A stretch of DNA of 64,000 nucleotides from Eonycteris spelaea (Eukaryota > Chordata > Mammalia > Chiroptera > Pteropodidae), in the NCBI GenBank assembly GCA_003508835.1, contig PUFA01000224.1:1860001-1924000 (forward strand), written 5' to 3'. Position 1 is the first letter of the stretch. Each line of letters opens with the position of its first letter. This document shows, in pieces, positions 34,897 to 46,732 of this stretch. A program made the translations under genes and the position numbers. The notes beneath the pieces are model-generated. The model saw only the letters and a program-made list of their open reading frames with translations. It had not been told where the DNA came from and made no database searches.

Positions 34897-35693
34897 TCAC
34901 CGCAAGCTGGTTTGTTTGGGGAGCTTAGCACCCATCAAGATGCCTGAGGTGAGAGTCACGGGGGCCTTCATCTGCATGCTGGACCCCACCATGGTGGGGA
35001 AGCTGCGGTTCCGTCGGATGCCACTGTTGAGCTGCAGCCCGCCGATGGCACTGGTGACGGGGGGCATCCGAGAGGCAGGCCCTCGGGGACCAGGCCTGCA
35101 GGGACGAGGCCCTGCGCCGGGCCCGGGGGCCCGCCGAGAAGAGGTCCCTGATCCTCAGTCAAGGTGGGCACGTGGGCTCGCCCCGAGTTCACCACTCTGG
35201 CCACGCCGAACCTCCTGACTTTGTCCACGAGGTTGAGGTTGGAGACAGACACATCTGTCTGACTCTCGCTGCTCCGGACGTTCTTCTTCTCCCTCACCTC
35301 CCTCAGGATGGAGCTGGCCGGCTTGGAAGCCAGGAAGTTGTCATAGGGAGGGCTCGTGCACTTGAACTCGAAGGAGGGCGGGGAAGACGTGGGCGTCTGC
35401 ATGGGCGAGTTGGGCGGGGTGGAGGGGATCACCGCCATCCTGGGGGTGTAGGAGTGCAGCAGGGGGCCCCCGCCGGCCCTGTTCCAGCTCTGGGGGTCGT
35501 ACACCGCCGCCGAGATGCCTCGCTCCTTCAGCAGCCACACCAGCCCCAGGGAGGTGCTCATGGTGGTCGTGGACTCGCGGGCGTTCGTGAAGGACTCGGC
35601 CAGGCTCAGCCTCCGGGGAGTGCACGGCGTGGCCGCCGGCGTGGACTTTAAGTGGCTGGCGTGCCACAAGCTGGAGTCGGGGCCGAGTTAAGG
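34897..35693 (-). CDS. TRAK1: TRAK1 exon L, last coding exon, with two one-base deletions
   Basis: 797 bases from acceptor cctctcag to the conserved TGA at 34899-34897. It starts SLNSAPTPACG, loses one base near 35663, resumes as SHLKSTPAATPCTPRRLSLA, STSLGLVWLLKERGISAAVY, AVIPSTPPNSPMQTPTSSPP and VSNLNLVDKVRRFGVARVVN, then loses a second base at a C6 run (35064-35059). The conserved frame then returns as VTSAIGGLQLNSGIRRNRSF to LPKQTSLR. Uncorrected, the first loss gives a TAA within 15 codons. One lysine codon appears duplicated (REKKNV, against REKNV in my memory of human). Confidence 0.92.
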
Positions 35694-38600
35694 CTGAGAG
35701 GAAAAGACAAGAGGCCGTTCATCAGAAGACGCCCATGAGCACCAGGAAAGGGGCAGGCCTGGGACACGAGGGGACGGCTGGCCCGGCCCGGGCTCCCCCG
35801 ATGCCGCCTGCCACGTCTGCTCCCCCCTCGCCCACAGGGGGTCTTGGGTTCCCGGAGCTGGGGCGCGGTTCAAGTTAACAGGAAGCTGCATAAGACCCTT
35901 CTCTCAGCCCCCAGGGGGTGTGTCACTGTCCCCTCTGCACGCGAGGGAACAGGCTCGGAGGTCATAGGTCACACTCAGCTGTTATACGTAGAAGACCCTG
36001 GATTCGAACCCAAGTCTGAGCGACCCTGCCCTCCAACGAGGGGGGGAAGTGCTTCGGCAGGGAGGTCTTTTTTCCTCTACCACATTTACTCAATTTCCGG
36101 CGTTCCTACCGCCTGCTCCTCTGACGTAGGGAGTTACCCAGCACTGTGGGAAATGAGAGTTTATCTAGGGATGGCCAAAGCAGGCGGGTCATCCAGGTGG
36201 AGGGCACTCGGGGGATGGAGAAACTGAGGCGGGACGTGCACGTCAGGTCAGCGGCAGATGCCGGCCTCCTGACGCCCAGTACAGTGCTCTGCACGGAGCG
36301 GCGCCTGGTCCCTGCCGCGGCTGCCCAAATCCATCCTGACAAGCAGAGCGACGGGGTCAGAGGACGCACACTGTGCTCTCGGACCCACATCTGCGGAGCT
36401 ACCTAGGAAAAGGCCCGGGGTGGGGGGGTGGGAGACCTGTTTCTACAGGAAAGCACAGATTCCTTCGTCCACTCGGGTCCTGCTGACCGAGGACTCACTA
36501 TGTCGTGGCAGCCGGGGTCCAGGCGTGAAGGGCATTCGGATGGGACGGTCTCAGGCCAGCGGGGGGCAAGGCACCGCTGTCTGCCTGGAGAACGGGAAGG
36601 GCCTTCCTCTCACAGCTGCTCCGGGGGAGGCCAGATGGGCACGGGAGCCCTGCGCGTTGCTGCGTGAGCCACCCAGGGGGACAGCAGCACATCCATCCTA
36701 ACTGTCTTACGAGACCTGCCCGGTGCCCTCCCAAGATGTGGCTGCGGCTGCAGGTGCCCCTGGGAGTAGGCCAGCTGGGTGGCCCCAGGAGCTTAGGACA
36801 GAGCCCTCTCTGCCCCGCCTGACGGGGGAGGGCCAGCTACCTTGGGCAAAGCACCAACATGGGGCAAGGGAGCAAGGGGACAGACACGCTCTGGAGTGGT
36901 TCCTGGAATGACCAGAGCAGGGGTCCCCTCCTGCAGGAGGGACAGTTCACAAGCAAGTACGAGCCGAGGCGTCACCTGGCCCCACACTCAGGCGGCCTCG
37001 CGCTGGCCGGTCAGCACAGGGCGAGGCACACAGGGCAGGCCCCCATCCCACAGACAGATGCTCAGGAGCGGGATGCAGGAGCACTCGGAGAGAGGCGAGG
37101 TTAGACACCACAGCAGATTCCGAAGGTTAAAAGGCAGACTCTCCAAACGGTGCAGGTGGAACCCTACAAACTGCCCACCGACAGGCGATGGAGGTCAGAA
37201 AAGTTCTGGGCTTCACATCTCGTTTACAGGGCCGTTCCTAGGGGGCGTTTCGGTTTTGTTTTTAGGTGCCGTTCTTTCAAACTTAGGCAAAAAAACCTCC
37301 CCGAACCCTCTTCTCTTGCTACTGACTTTCCCCGTCCTGGCAAGGCCCTATAGGTGCAGATGGGCGTGCAGTTTTGATTTCTACGGCTGCAGTCAGAGGA
37401 GCACCAGTTTGCCAGCCCTCCCCCGGGGAAGCCCTGTCCCCGGCTTTCAACACGACCTCTTTCTCACATAAAGCCACGGGGCGGGGACTCTGGGTCCTCC
37501 TGAGGCAGGAAGGGAGGTGGAGACTGACAGACACACTAAGCTTTGGAGATGCCCCCTCCGGTGAGAACGGCAGTTAGGCCGGTATTAGTGCGGGCGCTGG
37601 GCTCGACTGGGGTGTTGAGATGGGTTAAGCGGTTTCCACTGTCAAGGCCGAGTTAGCCAGGCACGACCACAGAGACGCGCCCGCGCCCGGGTCCCGGGTT
37701 AGTGGCGGCCACGCGTGCACACACAGCTCCTTCCGCGCGGCCCTGCCTGTCCGCAGGGCGGGCGCACTGCGGCTGGCGTGCTCACCCCCTGCCTCGCCCG
37801 TGGGCGCACTCTCTGCCCTACATCTCCTCTCAGCTCAACGGGGCATGGGGCTGCTTCGTCGTCCTCCTCACATGACCTGCGGAGAGTTATTCAGAGTGTA
37901 AGGGGCTCCTTGGGGGCGGCGGCTGCCTCCACGCTGGCCCTGCCTGCCTCCCTCCCTCCGTTTCTGCTTCTCCTTCATTCCCCGGGCGTCTTGCCCCTCA
38001 GCGGGGCTGAGCGGAGGCTGCGGAAGGCCTGAAATCAAGCCACGCAGACCACTCACGCCACACAAATCCCCTCGCTGGACGGTGCGAACCGCTGTCGGTT
38101 CTCAGAGGCACCCGAGGGAATGGCCCACGCTGGGCACACGTTCGGTCTTCCAAGGTTATCATTTAAGTCATTACAGTGTGGCCGCGGTGCACGGTTCTGC
38201 GGTCTGCTCCAGGGGCCTAAGGGGTCCCACAGGGCTCAGGAACCATTCTGTGAAAAAACTCCATGTTCCGCGGGCAAAGTTTGGGGCAAAAAGCTAACAG
38301 ACTTGGCCTTAGGGCCTGGTGGAGTGTCAGCTTCAGCCGGTTAAGGAGGGGCCCGAGACTGTCCCATGGCCCGCTAAATGGGGAAACTGAGGGGCTCAGA
38401 TCTCTCTCTCTTTCTCTGTGCTGGATCAGATCAAGAGGGGCCTTGATCCCAAAGGAAAGCCGAAGCGGAACAGGAGCCTGCAAGTGCTTGCGAGACGCTT
38501 TGCTGGCCGGAGCTGGTGTTGAATGAGCCTGTCTACTTGAGCTTCCTTCGACATCAGGTCTCATGGAGGAACACCCCCACCTCACCCCACCTCTGCTCAC

Positions 38601-41600
38601 CCCTGGGGCTGGGGTCCCTTACCTTGGCGTGACTCGCGTGAGCTCGTCTGAAGGATGCAGGATGCGACAGGTGGTGAAGGTGAAGGTGGAGTTGGTCTGT
38701 GACATGCACTTCCCAGGGTGGTGTGCTAAATTGGGAGGAAGGAGAGGGAACAAAACATATTTCTTGCATCCAAGTGTACCCACGAGAAGACAGAGGTGCA
38801 GGATGGCCCTCCAGAGATGCAAGAAGCGATGAGCTACCTTGTTAACTGGACCTGGGCGAGGAAGGTGAAACACACGTGTTCTGGATCGAAGGTGGTTCAT
38901 CAAAGAAACCCACCACACGTTTGAGCACGGCGTGCAGAGCACCGAATTCCAGCTTCCGGCCCAGTCCAGACAGGGCTCCCCATCGGCGTGCTTTGGCCAG
39001 TAGTGGATCCAGCTCCAGGGGCTAATGGGCCCATGGGGGTAAATTTGGGTCCCCTCTTCAGAGGTCAGAATCAGCTTCTTTCTCTGTTGCTTTACGTTTC
39101 TTTTCATTGGCAAACAGGTGCCAAAAACCCTGCCAAAGGGAGGGGGCAGGTGCAGGACGGGGAGAGGCACTTGCCACCTGCGAACAGGGCAAGGCTCGTG
39201 CATCTGGCTCGCTTTTCTGCTTACGCAGAAAAGGGGCTTGGGGAGGCTGGCTCCACTACTGTCTGTCTGCGGTCCGCGGGGTGGCGGGTGGGGCCTCGGC
39301 TGCCTCAGCAACAACTCGGCAAGAGACCCAGCGCCGTCTGATGCAGGAGCGGGGCGGGCGGGCACCATTCCCATTTCTTGCCGTCTCTAGGGGGCCTGAT
39401 TTCTAATGAAAAGGGGATGGCGACACGGCGTTCTCAATTTGCCTCCCTCTAAAGCTCTTGGAGTTATTGCTGAGGCAGCTGAAGATGCAGGACGTGGAGC
39501 AAAGTAAATCGCAGAAGCACGAGGGTCGTGCATCAGAAGGCTGGCGAGGGGTGAGTAGTAAGAGTCTCCGGGAGACGTCATGATTGTAGAGGTCATTCTC
39601 ATTCACAACTCAAACATTAAAAAAAAAAAGAAAAAAAAAAGAGACACTGCTCCAAATAGCATGCATAACGTAGTGGGGACCCCCGACTGCCCAGCCCCCC
39701 GCCCCTGCAGCAGCTCAGCCCCCAGAGACCTCCTGGGAGAAAACGGATTAAGGTGTCAGAGGCCATGTGCGCTCTGAAGATTCAAAAGGCCGTGAATGAG
39801 AATCTTCTAGCTCTTTATGGCAAGTTTTCTCTTGAATTTGACCAAAAAAAAAAAAAAAAAAAGGGAAAAGGAAGACAAACAGAAAGAGATTGTGCTCCAA
39901 GCCTACACATCCACACACAGGCGATTGTGTCATTAAAAAAAAAAAAAAGAAAAAAAAAAAGAAAAAACAAAACCAGAAACCGGATGAGTAGATGAACCCC
40001 AAAATGCTGGAGACATGTAAAATGAAGGCGGGCAGGACACAGCCAGAGCACGAAAATGGGGGCGGTGACCGGGGGAGCAACACGAGCCTGGTTCGTCCCG
40101 GTGAGCAAGGTCTGACTCAGGCTCTCTGTGGCCAGGGAGGTTCCTGTGGCCCCCCGGTGGGGCAGCCACACCACGGAGACCGGGGTCACCGTGGTCACAA
40201 AGACAAACTCACAGCCACCGGGAGTTCCGGGCAAAGCGGGGGGGGGGCGGGCCACAGAAAAATAGCCTTTAGGAATCTTTGTGTCTCAACCAGTACACGG
40301 AGTGGCTTAGGCCCGGGGTGAACCGGGACACGGCTGCCACAGGCCAAACCGAAATGGGGCGAGCCGTGAAGAAAAGGCGACCGAACAATCACGACTCTCC
40401 GGCGGTCAGACGGGGCAGAAACACAAGCGACAAAATGCCTGAGGAGAAAGCACCCCACACAGCGCCAGGCGCGTGTATGTAGGCGGGAGGAAAGGAGAAG
40501 GCGGGAAACAGACGTGGGTACGACAAAGTCGTTGAAAGAGAGGTCACACGCGAAACGATCAGAAGTTTAGAAGTGGCCCTCATTTCAAAATGCATGGCCA
40601 GAACGTCAGATCGGAAGGCCATGATGTTTATGCGCCCCCCCCCCGCCCCCGTCACATGTTGGATCTTTGATTGCAACAGGGAGTGTAAGGTGGATGTTTT
40701 AGAGACACGGTTGCGTCGGAAGAAGCAAAACCCATCTTATGCCAATGGGTTTTGGGGACAGGAAAAGGCTGCTAAAATCCAAAGTCATCATCCCCAGAAG
40801 CAAGGGATAGCTTTGAGAGGCCCAGACAAGATCAACCCGGATCAAAAGTGCCAAAGCCAGAGGTTTGGTCCCTCCGAAATACCACGGGGACGCCAGGACC
40901 CGCCGGCTCTCCTCACGTCACCGCCTGCCCGGCTGCGGCAGCCCGGCCCTTCCTTGGGACACAACACAGAGACAGTGAGTTGCTGAGGCTCCCTGTGCTG
41001 CCACAGAGAAGCCCCGGGCCGAGCCCCACCGCCCTGCATCCAGGAGAGAGCAGTGGCTCAAAAGAGGCACGAGACACATTCCTCTCGGCAGGGAGGGGGG
41101 TCAGGGGGTCAGGGGGCTCATGACCGAAGTCCCCGGTCCCCCCACACTCCGCACACCGAGCCCTGCCTCAGCGGCCCTGCGTTCACCTCACGCTGCTTGC
41201 TCAGGCCTCCACGGCCAGGGTTTCTTGGACGCCATGCTCTGACCTTCTGCTATAATCCTTCCTCTGTTTCTCAGTCTGACTGTGGAGGGCGGGCCTCGCT
41301 GTGTTGGGAGCAGAGGGCAAATGGATTCGAGTATAAAGATGCACGAGTGTTTGCATCAAGTATTGTACTTAGGAAGGAACTTGCATTTCCCAGCAAAACC
41401 CCTAACCCCTTACCACTTTTATTTGCTCCTCTTCCCCTAGGCTCTGGCACTGGTACAAACTCCCAGTCTAACAAAGATAACCTTTGAACTTGATTAATCC
41501 TTTACTAGGTGAGATCTCCTACCTACGTCAGTAAACTACACACAGGTGGTTAGAGTGCAGATGTTTTGTTCCAAAAACATGGCACGTGCAAGCACACATC

Positions 41601-44600
41601 CTTCAGGTAGTGGCAGGTGGGAGGAGGGTGCCGGAGGCCTTTATGAGGGAGACAGTTCCCCTGACGCACTTGGTGAAGGGTTCTGACTACTGTGCTCCTC
41701 TGTGGGCCCGTGACACTTGGTACTGACTGGAAACCTGGGTGCTTGGGATCTTGCAGCCCAGTCATGGGGTACCCGCTCTCCCCATGGTCCCCTGCTCTAA
41801 TGGTGAGAAGAGGAAAGGAACAAGGCTGGGACACCCTGGTGGGGACCTGAAGGACCCTTGGGACTCTGCCAGCCTGGCCATCCAGCCACAGATCAGATCC
41901 ACACAGCTCATGCATTTCAGTTATCTGAATGGTGCTTTTGCCTGGGAAGGGCAGGCCGATGGCTCTCTCAAGGCTATCGGAACTGCCAGTCCTTAAACAG
42001 GCCCTTACGTGAGCGCACACAGTCATCAGGGAGCACCTAACTGCGCCTGGTGATTCCTGTGGGGAGCTGCAACGTATATATAAAGGCTGCTTCGAGGGGT
42101 CTCTGAGGACGGAGAAATGCTGGCCATGCTGCACAGCCTAGCTTTTATTTTGGTCACATGAATAATTCTTGAAACACACACACACACACCACACACACAC
42201 ACACACACACACGTACATATTCTCTCTTCCTCCCCAGGCCACACAGCCCCTTCAGTTCCAGAAGCTGCCACCATATCAACAGTGGCACACAGGACAGCCT
42301 TTTCCATCTGGGCAAAAACCAACCTATTGAAAATAAGAGCCACTGTCCATCCAGCTTAATGGTGTGGCCGGAACTAAACCCTGAAAACACTGGCTCCTCT
42401 TTTTTTTTTTTTTACCCTTTTACCAGCTGTTAAGGACTTTGTTGCCTTTTGCGTTGGGGTGGGGGGCGTGGGGGAAGAGGGCGTCTCTTTGCCTTTCAGC
42501 TACATGACCGTTTTTTAAAAAAGGTACAATAACAATGCGTTAGAATTCTTCCTAAAAGACTAAAATATCAGGGCGCAGAAAAATATGTTAAAGACCTTTT
42601 CTGTCGCTTCTTTATATATAACTCTGGCCATGAATTTTTTTCCGAAAAAAAACAAAAAAAAACAAAAAAACCCCCCAAAAACCGTTCTATGAGGAGTTGA
42701 TGTGAGGAAATTTCCACAAAATATGTCTGCTCTGTGCTTTGTCTTTATCATAAATACTTTGGGGTTCCTGCGGCTTTAACAGGTGTTCGTCTGGGGCCAG
42801 TGAGGCTACCAAGCAGTTTCTGATGCAGTAAGTAGTGCAGCTTTCTTTCTTTTTTTTAAAATATAAGTGATTTTAAACTACGTCCTGTTAGTTCCTTAGT
42901 TCCAGGCTTCACACGAGCCCGGCTTTTTCTCCGCTTCTTGAGCATTTCTTTGACACAGCCCCCCTCTGGTCCTGGAGCTCTATAGGGACCCCTGGGTCCC
43001 CTGTGCAGACGTCAGCCTGTGCCACTGGTGAGCTTTCTAGCACATTGCAAAGGACGTTTTTCTGGTTTCATACAGCGTATGTGGGGTCCCTGAAAAATTT
43101 TTTTAAATTAAAGTCTATCCTTTCCCACTATACCAATATGTCTACTCTCTGTTTCACTTAAAAAGGATAGGATGTAGCAGATGTTCAACCTCACAGCAGC
43201 ATGCAGAGAGGACCAGAAACTCCTTCCAAGTGGCGTATCTTCTGGAGCAAAGGGAATTTTTTTAGGATGCTGTTACAATGTCAAAAAGGGCAAATGCCAC
43301 AACCGTCTCTTTGGATCCTCCGGAGGCCAGCAAAGCTGGAGCCCGTGGCCTCTGTCCTCTTGTCCTTCCTTGGGTGGCAGACACTGGCAGGCGCAGGAGC
43401 TGCCTGGCTAAGCTGCCTGGCCAAGACCTCTGCTCATCAGTGCTTTCCAAGCCAGTTCCACAGCGCACTTCTCCCGGGCGTCGCCAGGTGGCGCAACTGG
43501 GCAGCTCAGCGAACCTCAGCGCCCACCCGACCACCTGCTCCCTCAAGGGCCCCTCCACGTTGGAGAAGCAAAGCGTGGACGCAGACGCCCGCTTGGCAAT
43601 AGGTCCTGCGGTGCCCCCTAGGAGCGCAGGACGGCCCTCCTAAGGCTCTCCGGGTTGAGGATGCCGTGGAGCACGCGCTTCCGACAAGCAGATTTCCTTC
43701 TGGAAATTTTAAGCAGGGCCCACGTTCCACTGATTGCTTGGGAGAGTCAGAGCTCTCATCCGTCATTCAGGGCTTCTCAGCATCTCCAAATACAGGAGGG
43801 TGTGAGCAGACCATCTGCTCTGTCTGTAAGGACCAAACTCCTGAAACTGCTACAGAATTTGCGCTGGACTGAAAAGCCTCCCCCTCTCTCCGTGGAGACA
43901 AGAAGGAACTTTTCTGAATCTGAGGTCTGTGACTCGGATGTACCAGACTTTTCCTTCCAGATCCATCAGGCCCCGTGGCCACCTTCCGGCACAAGCCCAC
44001 CTGGATCCTGCTTCTGCAGTAGGATAAAGCGCGACAGGATGCGGGTTGGCGGGGCTTTGCTCAAATCACAAGAAGCGGGAGTAATGCCGGGCTCCTTTCC
44101 TCTCCAACAGTTCCCTTCCCTTCCCTAGGAACCCGCCTTGCACAGAACCTGGATCTGTGACCTCTGTGCCAAATAAGGAAGCTACAAAAATAGCTGATTC
44201 TTCACCTTTGCCTCTGGGGAGGGGATGCGGCCTCAGGGGACTTTTCCAGGGGCTGCTTTGACCCAATGTGATCTTTGCCTTCAATGCTGACTTCAGGTTC
44301 TTAGCTCTAAGGATGGCACAGCTCCCCTGCAAGGCCCACTGGCCAGACAGGCCGCTATGACATGTATGAGCCCGTTTTACATTTCCCCCACCTGAAGTGA
44401 CCTCCACGTGTCTGGGTGTTAAAATAAACCGACCTTCACTTCCTTCTGTCTCTGTTGCTTGAATCTCCCCTTCGGGATCAACGCATCAGAGATAATTCAA
44501 CTGAACTGTCTGTCCAACCAACCGTCTCTGGACAACTGTGTGACTAAAGCCCTTATTTTAATCCTCTACCACAGGCAGGCTCGTCCCTCCGCATAAACAC

Positions 44601-46679
44601 CTAAAACCCAGAACACGGACAGTACAAGATGATGACTCCTTCTGAGAAAGTGTACTTTCTAGATGAATGAAAACATAAAACATGTCACTGAAATAAAATA
44701 AAACTATAACCTAAAAATTGTTTTAAACAATCCATTTTAATCATCTAAATGATTTACAAATATGAAAACAAGGATTCATCCTTTTTAAGACATGGGATTA
44801 TAAAAAACCAGCAATTGATGATACAAAATACATTAAATTATATTAATAATTTTTTTTCAGTACATACTCAAACCTTTTTCTCCATGAGACAGCAGGTTCT
44901 AGATGAAAGTGCCTAATACACAAGCCTCCCAACTTCCTCCCGTCATACCAGTTGCAAGGAAAAAGGTTAATCACCTTCTGTCTCTAAGTTTCTCCCTACT
45001 CAAACTTCCCAGGCAGATGGCAGCTCTTAGGACTGTCTTATTCCAAGACTCAAAATGGTCCTGTCATTTTCTCCAACAGAGAAAAAGGAGCCAAATCCTT
45101 GTTCACACCTCTCCCCTCTGCACTGAGCTTTAACTGGGTCTTACCCAGAAAACGAGCCCCAAAGAACTCGCACCTACACGACCAGACCGTCCCTAAATTA
45201 CCTTCAGCAGCCTACATTTCCATTGCACACTTCCGAGCAGACCCCTCTGTGGCAGCAGGGGCAGATTTGTGTGCCTCTCCTCAAAGTTGCTGGGGTGACT
45301 GTGTTGCAGGTGTGAGCAACGAGGGAAGAAGCAGGCACTACGTCTTTGTTCATGTAAGAAAAGGAGTCAGCGCTTGGGCCCTCAGAACTGGTCCCTTCTC
45401 TCTCTTTGCCCTCCGAGAGAAGTTCGCAGCTGACTTGATGAGCTTTATTCCCCTGCACAACATCTCAAAGATGCTTTCAAGAAGCATCTTGAAACCCCAG
45501 ATGCATCGGCTAGTCCACACGCAGGGCCGCAGGAAGGGCTCGTCAAGCCTCAGCCCCCAAACGAGCACACGCTGTGTCTCCTGCTCGACTGTCTGCCTCG
45601 CTCACGGGCACCGGTGGCCATAACAAAGGGAAGTCACAAGACCTCGGCCACTGTGGCCCGTTGCCCCTTCTCAGAGTGAAGATACTAAATAACAAGCAGT
45701 CTCGCTCCCCAGTGAGCTTAATCTGGTAACCTAATTGCTAAATGAAATAAACCATACATAAACCGATATGCTAAAAAAAAAAAAAATCCTTTTTATCTGA
45801 TATCTCTGAAGTTTATGTTAAAAAAAAGAAAAAAGAAAAGTTGGTCACAAATAAAGTCCCTCGGCCACAGAAGTCTGCACATAGCCAGGGGATGGGAGAT
45901 GCCACCGAGAATCTCAAGCTTTGTCCTACTGTGTACTGTATAAAGCATGCTGTGGCCTTCACAAATGACATTACACATCACAGAGATGAATGAGTACCTT
46001 CGAACTCAGTGATTCAGGAACAGCACGAAGATGAAGACACGGGGTCAAGTCATCTGTTTCAGGGTCCCTCCCCTTATCCCATAAGAACTTCCTTATCTTC
46101 TTGGCATAAGCAGCCAAGAGGTCCAGGAAGTCTGGCAGCCAGTAGCCACGTGACCACGGTGGTCCCAGACCCTGAGCGCAAAGCTTTTCGACCCAGTGGT
46201 GCCTAGGATGTGGGTGGTTCTGGAAACTCATGGTCACACCTTTAAGCTCGTTAGGATGGGTAGGGGCGGGGTACTGGGGAGACCAGTCAGAGCTTTTTAC
46301 CAGATTCATCTAGAGTCCCCTTTCTGGGAGAGCTTTGTGACATTCTCTTAGGGTGGGTTCGGTTAAGGAGCATCGCTAAAACACTTTTTAAAAATCCACT
46401 TAGAACAAACAGTCTGAGCTGGAAAAGAAACATACAAAGCCCTCATTCAAGTCAGACACGTAAAAGGCAGACCTGGTGCTGCCTAAAACCCCAAATGCTT
46501 CCCGGGTTCCTCCTACTTGAACACAATGTGGGGAACTGATTCTCTCATTCACCTTCTGAATGATCTGGGACTCAAAATTTCCCCTAAAACTGCCTGACTC
46601 TGCTCAGTTTGGAAATGACTGGGGGACCAGAGAATCTGCCCTTAGACACGGAAAGGGACCCGCTACAGGACAAGAGGAG

Positions 46680-46732
<53 letters not shown>

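Noticed and set aside
35059..35064. Programmed -1 ribosomal frameshifting as a true mechanism in TRAK1
   Set aside because: The heptamer shape fits, but two other breaks lack any slippery site, all-C sites are poor, and a lost homopolymer base explains all three.
38619..39374. 251-codon minus-strand open frame
   Set aside because: Its last third is TRAK1 exon K plus the intron read through the acceptor; the rest has no conserved composition. An intron-retention shadow, not a gene.
41550..42134. 194-codon minus-strand open frame
   Set aside because: No recognisable domain and no flanking exons in phase with TRAK1; intronic.
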